A DNA stretch of 64,000 bases from Echinostoma caproni (taxonomy: Eukaryota > Platyhelminthes > Trematoda > Plagiorchiida > Echinostomatidae). The stretch is from NCBI GenBank assembly GCA_900618425.1, contig UZAN01039465.1:72918-136917 (forward strand), written 5' to 3'. The stretch's first letter is position 1; every line of letters starts with the position of its first letter. This document shows, piece by piece, positions 1 to 13,836 of this stretch. A program made the position numbers and the translations under genes. Under the pieces are notes generated by a model, which was given only the letters and a program-made list of their open reading frames with translations, ran no database searches and was not told the origin of the DNA.

Positions 1-56
1 GCGGCCATCGGAGACATTCATGAAACCGGCTTATCCTTTCCAAGGAGCTAGCCGTA

Positions 57-74
57 GTAAAGTAAAGTAAAGTA
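57..74. repeat. (GTAAA)n short tandem repeat
   Basis: Three to four head-to-tail copies of a GTAAA unit, followed by a short TA stretch. It is a simple microsatellite with no associated gene. Confidence 0.8.
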
Positions 75-3000
75 TATAAAAACTGAAATGGCGATTTTTT
101 CAACATACTCAAAAAATATGTAACATAGGTGTATTAGGTAAATCACTGACGTGAGTCACAAAAAAGATGGGTTGATAGGACATAACTTTGAAATATATCC
201 GAACTGTTGATTGATGGTGTTTAATAGCCTCTTCCTATTTTGTAATGCTGATATCGCTGCGAAATGCAATCTCCAAGCCATTGGATTAGAGCACAAGGGC
301 AATCAAACTACCCCAGACTTTAAAGCAAAAGAGAACGGTGCACCGAGTCAAAAGCTGCAGAAAACAAAAATTTCACATTGCACATATTTGTCTTTGTCTT
401 TTGGAGACTTTCAAACAGAGTGAACTAGGGGAGAAACAGCATCCGTTTTAAAGTGGTCATACCGGTTGCAAATTGATAAATGTTGTCTAGAGTGATGAGG
501 GGTAACGTAAGGCGATGTAATACCGCTCGGTCAACTTCAAACTATTTAAAGTGAGTCATTGGCCTAAAACATTTCGGAATTACAGTCAGTGTTGTTCTGT
601 TGGAAGTGGATGTAATTCTTACCGGATGCCCTCATTCCGGAATGGTTTGGAGTTCCTGAGAGACATCAGCTTTATACAAATCATACAGTCACTCAGCACC
701 ATGTTTAACACGTGTGGGACTTAAGTTGTCTGGACAAGGTACTGTGGGCACCTTGAGCGAAATTATGTCCCTATATATTTCATTAGGAGTAATGAGTTCA
801 AGCAAAGATGGATTGTATGTAAAACTGGAGTTCATATGACTAAAGCCTGTATCAGAAAAGGAATAAATTATTACAGCATTCCGTTATTCAATATCTAACG
901 AAGAATAAGAGATCATTTTCCTCTGCCTGCAGAGTGGTTTGATTTCACTCCACATAGATTTTCAGCTACTAGTCCATCAAAACGGAATTGCATAAAGGGA
1001 ATTTATATGTCTTATTTCGCTCTGGATCGAAAATGATAGCTTTTACATTTTTGTCTTCCTGTCTAGAAAGCACGTCCCTTTTCACAATGAAGGCTTTTAG
1101 GAAAATGTGTTGCTATTCTACCGTTTTGAAGGGACAAAGTTATAACAAGACACAGAAATTACTTTGAGGTACTCTTTTGGTGGAACATTGTTGACTAGAG
1201 AAAGGTCTCGCTGGCGATTCAGGTACAGTAAAGGGAAAAGTTCTGAGTGTAGGTAAATCCTAGACCCGATCAGTAACAGATTACGTTCACCGGTACCTAA
1301 TGGGGGAGGAATGTGTGGTAGGTGTCAGCTTTATTAGCAACCAGAAGAGAGGATCTTTTAGTGGTTTCCATACCAAGACCTTTGAGATTCAGATAGAATA
1401 AAGTGCACAGGTAGGAGTGTTAAAGTCGCCAACTATTAAAAGGCACATGTCTGTAACAGATGGGACAATAACCGTGAGAAAGGATCATAAAACGTGTCTA
1501 TATTTGAAAACCTACAATTAGATGCAGTTCACAAATTCGCGACGGTAATAAATGAAAGCCCTAATCTTTTATGTGGCACACGACAGCCGAGTAACCAATT
1601 ATATTTTTGAAGTCATTGACAAGTACTTCAGGCTTAACCCATTAACTGGTGTTAAAATAGGTAACTGCACCGCCTCTCAGTTTCCTCCTGCACCGTTGTC
1701 ATTTCTTTCTGAAGAAGATGAAATTATTCACCTAACCAAGGGATTATTTACATCGTCATGGAGGCCCACAAAATTACATCACAGATTTACCGTAAAAATA
1801 ATTTTCTAAATAAATCAATTTGCGTTTTTGCAGTAACATACTGAGTTCTTCAGTTAAAATGAAAAACACTGGTTTTCAATGTCAAAAATAATGCAAACTC
1901 CAAAGTTTGGACAAATACTCAACTTTTCCATTTATCACGATTTAGCACTCGAATCATAATCAACATTTTGTTCACATTCTAGTCCATAAACAACTGTTCC
2001 AGTGAATACTAACTAGTTGGGTAACGCTGAAAATCTGATCTCGTCTAAGTTTTACGTCTTGCTCCATTCGCATCTGATAGATTTTCCAACTCGTTTATGT
2101 TGAATAAGTTGAAATGGAGAGTGAGCTTAAACAGATGGTGTTAATGAATCCAAATGCCTGTCCAAAATGTCAGGTTGAAGCAAAACGCTCATTGAAATAA
2201 ACCCATCTGCTTGGTAATATAGTTTTCGTCAAACTGCTGCTGTCGTACCTGAACTTAGTTGAACCCATGTAGAGGTTGAGAGAGATAGGAAAAACCAGTA
2301 ATGCGTGAGTTACATTTTAGAAACGATAACTGCCGGGACAAAAGCATTTATTAATTTACTTGGGGGAGTGTTATTATTTGCACTTCGGTTGTGTCAAATA
2401 GATAGGAATGTTTAATTCGTGTGTCCTTGATTACCGGATATAGTCAGAGTATTAAATTATATCTCCTCGTGAGAGAAATCTTCGATTAGTCAACAAATTT
2501 GTTGCACAGCACTGCTGAGATTTCTTTAAAGAAATACGATTGAATCGGACGACTGTCCTTTCCTGAATCTCATTTATTTACTTACGAATGGTAATTTTCT
2601 GATGCTGATGCTGTTTTCTACGCTAATCATTCTGAAGATTTCTCTCCTAATAAAAGTTTGTGTCATCTACCAAACTTTCCTAAATGTTCTAAATGCTTGG
2701 GGTCACTTAAATACTGAATTCCTATATAGCATCTTTTAGCTTGATCTAAGGAATTTGATACATTAGCCCATTATCAACTTATTTGTAGAACAGCAAACCA
2801 TTCCGCGCTTTCGAACCTAATTCGGTTGCTTATTAACAGTGAATTGTTAAGTCTTTTGTATTTTATCTGTATCAGTAAACGGTTCTCCCATTCCAGCCGG
2901 CCTTGTTGCAAAAGAGTCTACTAATACCGAGGAAATTGTGCGCTCCTTCTCTATTCTTGACAGCTTCTGCGGATTCCAAGATATTAAGTTTGTCTTAAAC

Positions 3001-6000
3001 CGAGTGAGTAAATGGTACGTCGATGTTCTTTTTGCCTCGAACCGTAACGAGATTGGGTTTTGGTAATCTATCAAAACTTGTGGCAATGTGCCTCAAGCTG
3101 ATCCCATGAAAACATTCGTTGCTGACCCGTTTCGAACCTTCATGGTTCAAACGTACCGCAAACATTTGACCTATGTTTGTCCGTTGCCCCCTGTGTCTGT
3201 GTTCAGAATAAGAAACCTTGGTGTTTCCTCATATTTAATTCTCAAAACTATTGCAGCATGCCTTGCTTGCATTAAACATCCTGTATCTTGGCGAAAAAAA
3301 GCAACTCTTCAAACCTAACTGTATTATTTCAGCACCGATGTGGTCTCACTATGTGATCTATTCACCAATAATATCCGCTATTAAACGAACCACTACTACC
3401 AACTAACGTTGCACTCCTCAGCAGTGTTTACTTACTGTAAGTTTCACCAATTAACGGAAAGACATCATCATTGTGTTTATTTTTGCTTGCTAGAAAAAAA
3501 TCTGAATATTTATATCCGCCGATGGCGCTATGAAAAATTAATTTTACTTGCTCCATCCTGTAATCTGGATGGCTACTAGTTTTCATATAAACATATGTGG
3601 GGTGTGACCACATGTAGGATCGTACTTTATTTATTTATTTATATATTTATATGAACGCAACTTAAAATGGTCTTCTCGGGTAACAATAGATGGTGAGTCA
3701 CACAAATAACAGCCATCATAGATAAATGTTTACAAAGAATGTGAGGGGAGTTTAATAAAGTAGAGTTCATAGGCCACAGGTAATAAAAGTGATTAATTCG
3801 AAATGGTTTACTAGGGACAGACTGATTCATTCTGTCACGAGAAAACGTCTTCAGGGCCATTAAAAGGAGTCTTTAATTCCATGTGAAGACTGTAAGACCG
3901 GTGAATTGAAACTCCTTAAATGCAGTTAAAGCAGATTTATGATATAGACTGACCTTGTTACCTCAGACAAATAACGCTGATTTTATGGGTTCACCAAATG
4001 TATTGTCCCACAGTGGGGTACCCGATTACTAAGCTTACTGTGAGAATCATAACGATTCGGTATCTAATTCACGGAATGGTCTTTACGCATCCTATGGAGT
4101 TATAAAGTTTTTAAAGGATAACTGGAAGAAAAATTGTCAAAAAATAGGGGATTTTCGAGAAGCGAGGCTATGTTTAACGCAAAAAAGCATTAACAATAAA
4201 AGACCGCATTGTTAAACGAGTATTTCCGGACTAGAAACCCAGTAAACGTGTGCACTACAGACTGAAAATTGAGACTGTACTATTTGAAAACACTAGTTCT
4301 TCATTTCTAATTTAGATACATGGCACACAATCGTTGGTTTTTTAAACTATATCCTGAATCCTTTGGCTGCAACTGTGTAGGTATTTACTTCGTTAAAGAT
4401 GCTTTCTGTTGTCAGTGAAATTATGAAAGAAGGACAAGTCCAAGACTGGAAGTTTTAACACGACACAAAAGCTGAAATGGGTGGAAGTCCATCAACGGGT
4501 TAAAGCTAATGCTTTTTCACTGATCGAATTTGACATCGTAACTAGCTGAAGCATTGATTTTATTATGGACTAAGATGAAGAAGCCTAAAATGAGTGAACT
4601 GTCGTGACACCGAGTTTTTCTTCCCATAGATGTTCCGTGATCAAAGACCTCAGTATAATCCGTCTGATCGATGATGTAAAGATTGTAAAAACATCGTGCG
4701 GTGTTCACCTAAGGAAGAGGTTAGTCAGACAGTATGACAAATAAAATCGAATTCTAGGGACTGAGAAGACAGTAACTTCACCAAAGTTACTGGCATCCGA
4801 GTAGTAAGGTGTACTTCAGTTGCATAACAGTAACATTTGACGGCACAGGTGAAACCCAGCTTACTTATCCATTAATTATATCCCCTGTCATTGGTAGGTG
4901 TCAAACAGCTCGCAGTTGCGGGGCAATCGAAGAATTGTCTGTTTCAGGTTTCGTCTTCTGGAGTTCAACGATAAACGAAATGGGATATTTATTAGATTGT
5001 GCATTGTTTATTTCTTAGAACTTCGTCCTCATTATTATTCCACTCTATTTGGTTCCTGCGGTAATCACCTCGAAAATGACGTTGACTAAAGTTAACATAA
5101 ATATGTATGCAATGCAATGGCAAGCCATTATTTGTTAATCGTTTATCCGAACAGCAATACAACCAAAACAACACAGGAGTTGAACGAGCAGAAATTGAAA
5201 ACTGAAATCAAGAGAAAAACGAATGCATTGACTTCCGAAAATCCTATAAGCACTGTGTGCATACACGGTTGTCAAATAAAGAGTGAGGAATATCAAGAAT
5301 GGAATAGAAAAGAAGATCACAGAAAACATTCCAAGATAAAAATTTTGTTTGCTGTCTTACAATATTCCATAAATGAGATTTTGAGTAAACATGAATAATA
5401 CAAAATGAATGCCTTTGGCGGTATTTGGAAAGGATTGGAAAGGAGAGAACATGCAAATACATTATACTTTTGAGTGTAAATTCTCGTCAATTTCCTACAC
5501 ATCAGCAACCGGAATGTATACGGTCAAGTGGGTTCTGAACGTAATGGGAGGGAAAGCAATTAAATTAGCCGAGGAGATACGCCATGAAAGTGCTGCTGAA
5601 GTGCGGACCATTGCTGTTGTCTGTGTATGATCACATACACACCCCATAAACCGGTGTCAAAAGCATCCATCTGCAATGGCTCATTATCCAGTACCACCTA
5701 CCCAGTCACAGACCAACCCATGGTAGTACAGTCGCTGATCTGAATTTGAAACTCACCTCGAACATTCATGTGAACTCCCAGATACACGAAACATAGAAAA
5801 GCAAAGTTAGTTGTGGTTAATCAGTGCAGAAAGGCAAAAGCATTTATTTACAAATAAATGTTGAGTGAGATGCAGAACTTAACTGAAAAATCACCAAGGT
5901 AACTGATTCAGTTATTAGATTGGACAAAATAAGCAAGGCAGAAGGGTCCACGTATCAGGTCACAATTAGTTTTGTAAATATCTCCCAAAAATATGAATCT

Positions 6001-7230
6001 ACACTATTAATGTTTGGCTGAGTCTGTATCCGTGTGTGAAAGTTGCCGGACACCCTCGGCTTTATGCGGTCTCAGTGCACGTATTTCCATACTGCGTTGG
6101 GCGCATTATCGAATCCGTTAATTTTTGAAGTGCCGCTAGATGTTGCAAACTGCATAATGGTGCGATAATGCAGAACCGACATTCCTACTGAACACAGATG
6201 AATCAATGTAGACTGAACGAAACAGTATAGGCTGGTTAAGTGATTCCAAAGTGAACAAGATGGATAATCAATTAGGACAATTATAGTTCAAAGGAAACAA
6301 CGAAATTAATAATGGAAAAATTTTCCATAAACATCTTGCGAGGTTTTGCTTGTTTATGTGAGTACCAACTTCATTGTTTACCGTTTTTCAAACGTCTTCT
6401 GAAATGCCTTCTTGTCCTCAAATTTTAGTTAATTTATCAAAAGCGTTTCACACTAACAGGGTTCAACGTGTGATACAGTTGGTTCAGTTCAATCTGTAGA
6501 ACAGTGATATGCGAAGCATATCACACTCCGATAATGACATCAACGAACACAATATANATATAGCCAGCTTCGAACACGTCACTTACCGGGAGTTCACTGG
6601 TTGAATGCGAAATCCGAAGTCATCCCATGGCTCAATTTCGACCCGCTAGTTGACATAATTGCATTTATACCATAACTTTTTATCGAAAGAGATTGAATTA
6701 CGAGAGAAAGCAATCCATTCTCAATCCCTCAAATAAACGGCTGTGTTACTTTGGTCATCACATCTGCGCACAGTTTCGGTTTATCAGTCAGCCGATGCAT
6801 TGGTGCTGCTGTAGTAAATGCTACAAAATCGACTTTATACAACCTGTTTTCAAAAGCGTACTTCAGGGTGATCATTAAGACTGGATGTGATCGCTCACGC
6901 CGTGGCAAAGAGATGAGCTGCAATCAATTATAGATCAAAACTGCTTTCCAATTGAAAAGGCGACTATTTTACAAGTAATTAAATCAAGCAGTTCAACTTT
7001 CCGACGTCAGTAAACTTGGTTTCGCCAGTGTAAAAAAATGGTTGAGTTTTACAACCCAACTCAAAGAGAGTTCTGCAATTCGGCTAATTCACTGCCCAAT
7101 TAAGTAAAGCAATAACAACATGGAGATCTTCAAAGTTGAATCCAGCAGCAATTACTAGAAGGCATTTTGGGTTTCCTAATTACATAGTAACCAATTTAAG
7201 TGGTTTATTCCCCCAATTTCCGGAATTCTT
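75..7230. other. Unassigned A+T-rich sequence, no recognisable gene
   Basis: I read both strands and saw no conserved domain, tRNA, reverse transcriptase motif or long open frame. The longest open stretch is about 93 codons (5117-5398, +). It is lysine- and asparagine-rich, overlaps open frames on the other strand and resembles no family I know. A TTTA-rich low-complexity patch lies at 3626-3652. A single ambiguous base (N) is at 6557. The segment is consistent with intergenic or intronic DNA of a large animal genome. Confidence 0.5.
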
Positions 7231-7237
7231 TCATAGA

Positions 7238-7265
7238 ATATATATATATATATATGTATATATAG
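7238..7265. repeat. (TA)n microsatellite
   Basis: An uninterrupted run of alternating T and A, broken once by a G. It is one of several TA microsatellites in the window. Confidence 0.9.
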
Positions 7266-7611
7266 ACATAGGGTGATTTGAGTCAACACCGTATCTCGGT
7301 AAAATCATCCGTAAAACGATAACTGAAGTTAAATGATCAGTTCCTGGGATGCATGCTTCTTGGTTGACTGGACAAATCAATTCATGTTCCATAGGGATGT
7401 CAAAATTGGAGCCTGTGACTAGCCAAAGTGTTTCCCGCACGGCGCTGTGTGGAAGCAATGCAATGGTCGCTAGTGTTCAATTGATCGGATAATCAGGCTT
7501 TTGGACTCGGTCAAATTTAAAGGGTGCTTGACACACATCGATGTCCACCGCCAACACTAAAGAAATGTAACCGGGATACGGAAACCTCTTTTTTGGTCCG
7601 TTTTGAGTTTG

Positions 7612-7858
7612 GGTTTCACATGATGAATCCTTTGCACAAATGAGGCGTGAGCTGAAAATCTGGGAAGCATTGGACAGGTGTTTCGACTTATTTGTATCTA
7701 ATCAGCAGTGCGAATCCATGGACCCAATTGGTGCATGAACCCGGGACCTCATAGGTAGAACGCAAGCATAATATCCATTCTAATAGCAGGTAGCTGATCA
7801 GACCGTTTCTCATTTTAAGTATGTATGATATAGCACCATTCATCTTTGCGAGCTTGTT
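7612..7858 (-). mobile_element. SINE family A, copy A1 (tRNA-derived, decayed)
   Basis: Read on the - strand, this copy has a tRNA-like head: a conserved CTTGCGTTCT segment, then GAGGTCCCGGGTTCATG, which resembles the B box of the internal RNA polymerase III promoter. Next comes a GGATTCGCACTGCTGAT body segment, a CGAAACACC segment, and a tail whose + strand form includes TTTGCACAAATGAGG. The same ordered blocks recur at about 9.96, 10.23, 20.64, 59.40 and 63.27 kb, which is what defines the family. SINEs carry no coding capacity and are copied by a reverse transcriptase supplied in trans. The head runs to the TATAGCACC block near 7.84 kb, shared with copy A2. The SINE class is inferred from the tRNA-like boxes and dispersion. 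The ends are approximate. Confidence 0.65.
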
Positions 7859-9517
7859 GCTGGTATCTGTCCTCGTTCACCCAGTACTGGCCACCAGGTC
7901 TATGAATCGGTTAGAAACTTCCACAATCGTAATTCGTTTCAGAGAATGTAGCTGTCCGACGACGAATCATTGACGAATCATTCAGACGTTGAATTTATTC
8001 AACTGTGCACTGGCTTCGTTTAGAACACGACGACATCAAAGGCACTTAATTGCTTGGTTGAGAGAACAGCTGTTATATAATCGGGGTGACGAATAGTGAG
8101 CACAAACAAAATGGAAATAACCTTAGCAAAATATGTCCTACATTGGTGAGGGACTAAAACTACGACAGTCTCGTTCGTCGTCGCATGACATTAATATAAT
8201 CTATTACAATATCGGAATAATTTTTGAACAAAATAAGGTGGGATTGTCACAGATGCATCGACATATAATATCGCCTGGTAATACATTTCGTGGAACAAAC
8301 TAGATTATTACACATGTAAACTGATAGAAAACACAATATCAGATCAATAAAGATTTGTTTATTTTGAAATACAACTGATTGAAATTAAAGGACTTATTTA
8401 ATCATCCACATTTATTTACAGAATGGAACCTTTTTTCCTTTGTCCACCTTTGTGGAACGCTTAGCAGAAATACTGACAAATTGGTCCGGTCAACGTGACT
8501 TAACATTTCAATTTGCTCTTATCAATTATGTGGAGCGAATTGGGAACAGTGGATGTTGCGCTTGTATACCGTTTCGTAAAATAAAATGGTTTTATTGGGA
8601 ACAATAGAAAAATGCTACAGCATACGGGTGCACATATAGGTAGTCTCACCAAGCTGACACGACAGGCATTTTCTTAGTCTGTGATATGCTGTATGCTGTG
8701 GATGAATAAGTTGTCCAAGCGCTTTCCATATGTGAGTGCCTCCTTGAATAGTTACCGTTCAAACGACAAAATCAGCATTATCCAAAGAGGTGCAGTGTAG
8801 ATCCACGTGCTAATCAATGCCCTAAACGAATAAAGACCGATTGTAGATTGAAATTCTAACTTGACAGGACAGTTTACTAAATTAGTATCAAGTGTCTACC
8901 TTTGAACCCTGCTGGAAGAAAAATTAGTATGTGACAGAACGAATACTCTTGATCATCCTATTTCTATTTTCCACAATATGTTTGGATATCCAGAAGTCCT
9001 CGCAACGAAGAAAACTAGAAGGGTTGTGCAAGGCATCAGTAGTCGCCGTGGTTGTATTTGATCCCATATATTACTCATCGTACGATGCGAATTAACCGAC
9101 GTATTATTTTATTATTCTATAGTTGTGAGTTCTTTTGATTGGGTTCAATACACTGGTCTGCGAACAACTTCGAACAATTCTGCGGACAAATGTTTGCTGT
9201 CGTCTCATCCGTGACAAGGGTTTTATATTTCCTGTGCAGTAACAAAGTATTCGTATCTTGCTATCCATCACTAATGGTACACTAACCGAGGGTTACCGAA
9301 CTGTTTCTGGACACTTGATCTGAAACGTGGTGGTTGATTGAAACGAAACGTAATGCCACGGTATTCATGGCATATAGTTTGCATTCTTTACTATTTCACA
9401 TCTAACCACGAGTGAAAAAGAGTTATTCTTTTTTGTTGCAACCAACTAACAATATCTTAACATAAACGGCGAGGTGTCCATGGGAAACTTCCTTTTTTAC
9501 CAAAAAATAAAGTGACA
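7859..9517. other. Unassigned sequence between SINE copies
   Basis: No gene, RNA gene or mobile-element motif was recognised. Open frames are short and overlap on opposite strands. Confidence 0.45.
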
Positions 9518-9657
9518 ATCTTCAGGAAGGAGGAAGCAGCCAATCAAAGTGCTACATTCCACACACAATGAGGAAAGTTAGGCTGTGATGATGGGATTTG
9601 AACACACATCCCGAGGTGATAATTTGCTGAAGTTACCACCGGGCCAAGACTGCTGAG
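9518..9657 (-). mobile_element. SINE family B, copy B1 (tRNA-derived)
   Basis: On the - strand the copy begins with a tRNA-like segment: TTGGCCCGGTGGTAAC resembles an A box, and GTGTTCAAATCCC, about 40 bases later, closely resembles a B box (GGTTCAAATCC type). Downstream is a conserved body reading ACTTTCCTCATTGTGTGTGG, then a GCTTCC segment and a T/A-rich tail. The same blocks in the same order occur on the + strand at 49,370-49,520, and in damaged form at 48,570-48,750. The A and B boxes are visible. Activity or origin from a particular tRNA is not claimed. Confidence 0.7.
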
Positions 9658-9959
9658 CAAACTGTGATTTACCAAATCTGTCCTAAGGTTGGACAATGCC
9701 GATAGCATGGAGTATTTGATAAAACTTGTAATAACATTAAATTTCCCAACACAGTAGTGGTTGGATAGCTACTATTTTGCTTATTCTATAATTTTGAACA
9801 TCACTAGATGTGAGTCAAAAAGGAATCATTGAGAAATCCTGTAGGAAACCAGAGTATATGCACGAATGAATACATCTGAAGCTCTTTCCATGGCCAGTTC
9901 AATAATGAAGACGTGACTACTTATTGACATGAACATGGTGCCTTGAAATACAATGATTG

Positions 9960-10135
9960 GTGAATTTCGTCGTGCAAAAGGGTATGAGAAGTGAACTGAA
10001 AAGCTAAGAAGCACTAAGCACCTGTTTCAATCTGATGCGATTTCGTCAGCAGTAAGAATCCATCGACTCAAATGGGGATAGAACATAGGATTTCACAGGT
10101 AAAATGCAAGCAAGTTTCCAACCGAATCATAACCC
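9960..10135 (-). mobile_element. SINE family A, copy A3 (head decayed)
   Basis: This - strand copy shares with A2 the tail block (ATTTCGTCGTGCA on the + strand), the CTGAAAAGCTAAGAAGCAC block, the TGTTTCAATCTG block and the GCAGTAAGAATCCATCGACTC block. Beyond about 10,080 the tRNA-like head is still traceable but heavily mutated (AAAATGCAAGCAAG in place of AGAACGCAAGTAT). It faces copy A4 head to head, with about 100 bases between them. Confidence 0.6.
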
Positions 10136-10224
10136 TGGAGACTAGTGCCAAGATGTACATGGTGTGATGCATGCACTGAGCGGCAGAGTTAAGTGATGCT
10201 ATACCAGGTGTAATGAAAATTACT

Positions 10225-10410
10225 AACCACCTGATTAGCTACCCGGTACTAGATTGGTTAGTATACTTGCGTTCTGCCTGTGAGGTCCCGGATCTGACTT
10301 TTAGTTAGGTCGATGGATCCGCTTTGCTGATTGGACCCAACTCGATCGAAACAGCTGGCCAAGGCTTCCTTGCTTTCCACTTTGCGATTCATTTGATTTT
10401 TGGGCAAGGA
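10225..10410 (+). mobile_element. SINE family A, copy A4 (tRNA-derived)
   Basis: This is a + strand copy with a well-preserved head: GGTTAGTATACTTGCGTTCT then GCCTGTGAGGTCCCGGATCT, which is a decayed B-box region. The body carries GGATCCGCTTTGCTGATTGG, then a GATCGAAACAGCTG segment and CTTCCTTGCTTTCCACTT. All blocks align with the other family A copies. It is close to full length, and its 3' end is uncertain. Confidence 0.65.
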
Positions 10411-11407
10411 AATAGAAAATAGCAAGACAGAACACCTTTCAACCTGATATGAGTATTCAAAAAGTGACATCCTACGGACATAAAGTAGGAGAACTAAATT
10501 TTGTCATAAAATCCAATCCAGCACGAGCGCGGATTTCGAGTCTATCAACAGCGAGTCAAGTTTGACCAGTTGGATACTTTGAGAAATCACGGCCCAATGC
10601 GCAGAGCAAATAACAGTGATGCACCTTTGTGTATGTGCATGTAGGGATACTATCATCAAATGCACACTAAAAAGAACGCATAAATTGACTAGGTCATGTG
10701 TAGTTTCTATGCGGGAACAATGTGCAGATGCAAACAGTCTAGTCAGAACCGTATGGTCACATTTGAAGTGTTGATAAACATTCGGGCTCAGAATAATACC
10801 GTCACTCAGTCTGTTGTTCAATGAGACGATTGTAAGAAAGAATTATTGTCTAGAAGCACCGCATTCTTACTTGTCTCTCCATTTCTATCGCAACGCCCTC
10901 ATTTTCTCACCAACCCACAATTTTTATTTATTGGGATGTCTATTTTAAACCAAAACACTGCAGCAACGCTTAATTACCCATCGGAATGATTCATCCCATC
11001 AAGTACCCCAACCCAAAGATCGATTCGCACCGATTTGAGGACTGTTTCCTGTCGCATCGTTCGACAGGAATAGTATGCGTGCGATAGGACCAATCTATGT
11101 GGATTCGAAGAGACTTCAATGGGGCTTTCTCACACTCCTAAGTTGGGGCTGAGATTCCGGCTGGAGCAATATACAATCACTGAACGAGGAGTGGAGTGAG
11201 TATTAGAGGAGAGAAGTATAATTGATTACCGTTGGCAATCGGGACAGGAATAACTGCGCTTGACAAATGCTCTGAGTGAGCAAGCTAATGATTGAGCGCC
11301 AAAACGGAGCGGGTAGTCGGAACACAATCAATTCCCCGTCTCGCTTGCTTGCTCCAACGAGATCCAGCGTACAGATCAGTATATAGATAGAGTATATAGA
11401 TCAGTAT

Positions 11408-11427
11408 AGTATATATATATATATATC
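11408..11427. repeat. (TA)n microsatellite
   Basis: A pure run of alternating T and A of about 20 bases. Confidence 0.9.
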
Positions 11428-12782
11428 ATACTAATAGCCGATTCACTAAGTCCCGGGGAACCACTTGAGTCAATCGTCATACCAAATATGATCTTAGATC
11501 ACATAACACTAAAAATACAACAGACAGAAATACCAAACTTAACTGAGGGAACCATGACCGTGATGAGTTTACTTTGTTGTCACTAGTTGTCAATAGTCAT
11601 GGATTGATAAATCAGTTTATCTGCAAACAAATGGTAATAGTTATTCTTTTTCGAATAATGAACAGGAAATACCAAATTCAGCCAGTGCGCTTCCAATGAG
11701 TGTTGTTTGACCTTCAAACTCCATGGCAGTATCTCAATGATCATGTTTTCAATCACGGATGATGATAGTCGTTGGTAATTTTGATTGAAGATTGATTAAA
11801 GCCTTCTTATCTTGTTGTCACGGGCAAATTCAAAAATACATTGATATTATAGATAAGAAATTATTCCCAGGGTAGGTTTTAGTTACACTAGGGGTAGGTT
11901 GTAGACGCGTAAGCCTCACCGCAGTACCACACTCTTGATTTATAACGAAAAGGGACATCCGGAGTTTACAGTGTAAACCAAGAGATTCCAATGAACAAGC
12001 AAACTTGATAAATATTTCCCGTGCCCTGGACACTTCACGGTCTCCGTGATCGATAGAGCTTTAATTGGGTGCAATCGGTGTTCGCGCTGTACTCGTATTC
12101 GTCTGGTTGGAACAGCGGGACAGGTTACGTGAGCGTATACAGCACTCAGACGGTCTGCTTAGAAACTAACATGTACGACCGAAAACCTTTCAATTGGAAT
12201 AGTCTCACTCATTTGCTTTTAATATTCCAAAACTACAGCCAATCAGTCTTCGTTTTTGCAATGAAATACAGAAACCGAATAAAAAAGCACAATTTAAGAC
12301 GATCAACAGCATAAGACTACATTTGGCCATTCCTCCCACATCCCATGATCAGAATACATGCGTTTTGTTGGAGCCCGTCGCATCGTGTTCCGAGCCGGCG
12401 AGTGAGACTCACGAATCTCTGATTTCCTCAAATGCGTTTTCACAAAAACTTGTGAACCTTTTGGTGCTCAATGTATAATAACTTTGTTTTCAAATGCACT
12501 ATGTTGAAAGTAAATGAAACTCAATTCAATTCATTTTGACATGAACTCATAATGCCATTGAGTATTTATTTTTGTAGTAAAATACCCAAAATATATAACG
12601 TGACAAAACCTCTAATGAGGTCTTCTCTCGTTTCAAACCTCCGTACAACCATTCACCAGCTGTGACACAAACTTAATGATTCATTCGTAGGTATAAAAAC
12701 TGCTGAGCAAAATCTATTGTTTGGGTGACTACGTAGAAGCAGGTTGGATACTTGCGTAAGGCAACCGTAGCACATCCGCACC

Positions 12783-12815
12783 CGCACACACACACCCACC
12801 CACAAACACACACAC
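12783..12815. repeat. Imperfect (CA)n microsatellite
   Basis: A run of CA units interrupted by CCCA and AAAC variants. Open frames across it translate into artefactual Cys/Val repeats. Confidence 0.85.
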
Positions 12816-13836
12816 GAACAGTTCTGAAATGCCGCTGTGGCCATACATTCACGAACTCACAGAACCACCATTGATACAATGATTCGTATCCACAAACAGT
12901 GAAGGGCACGAGTATTATTTTGCTGAGTTCCAATAAAAGAGTAGGCCTGTACGAATGTCTACGTGTCTATAAATGTTTGTCTGTCATTACCCCAAATGAC
13001 ATGCGTCAGTGACGATTGATTAGGGTTTATCTCTATGGCAACGCAATATGTATGGTTGAACGTTAGAAGGCTTCTTTTTCATTCATAGCTGAATTTTTCG
13101 TTCGTGGTAAATGAACTCTCGTGCAGGTATGTATGCCGAGTAGTAATCACTAAAGGTTTGGAACTTACATTCGACTTGGCTTTTCCTAGACGTGGAATAT
13201 AACTGGAGACTAGGAAATAATTTTAAGCCATTTTGAGAAACCCACTTGTGAAATTCTGGAGCCACTCAGGTCGAAAAATCCGAAGACCTGGTTTCAAACG
13301 GGTATCTGACAAATGTTTCCCATTTTCATGTGTTTTGACGGAATGAAATTTAATTTGTGCGAAAAGTGTTCACTTGCATATCGACTTTTTAGACTAAACC
13401 TATGATCATAGAATGATCCGATGATCAATCACTTTTCAATATAGTAGATTTATTGTTTTAGTTGCACAAACAGAAAAGATGATAATTTTTCTACACAAGT
13501 TGTTATATATTGAATATCGATGAAATAATTCAGGGTTAAGTCGCGAGCACAGACAAGCGTTCGCACTGTGAACATGGAATCAAATAGTGAGATCATTATC
13601 TTTTCATAAAGCTTTCAGTTCGCTTACATAACAAAAAGACAGTCATAAAAGTATGTATCATGCCGGTGGTGACATTCAATTTGCTGACTTGTGAGCCGCG
13701 ATGATTGTGCGAGTCATGCTTGCGGCATGTACGGGGAAGAAATTTCTTTTAAATACATGTATATATGTATTCATGTATCCCTTAAGACATTTGTATATGT
13801 GTACCATTTATTCCATATTTCACTAAATGGTCGAAG

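Larger units (their letters stand above)
10411..13836. other. Unassigned sequence with AT and CA microsatellites
   Basis: No recognisable gene. It holds a TA run at 11,408-11,427, preceded by two imperfect AGATCAGTATA repeats, and a CA/CCCA-rich tract at 12,783-12,815. A relatively G+C-rich patch lies around 12.0-12.2 kb and contains short open frames of ordinary amino-acid composition, but I could not assign them. Confidence 0.45.

Noticed and set aside
5640..5770. B-box-like GAGTTTCAAATTC on the - strand.
   Set aside because: No A box and no shared flanking blocks.
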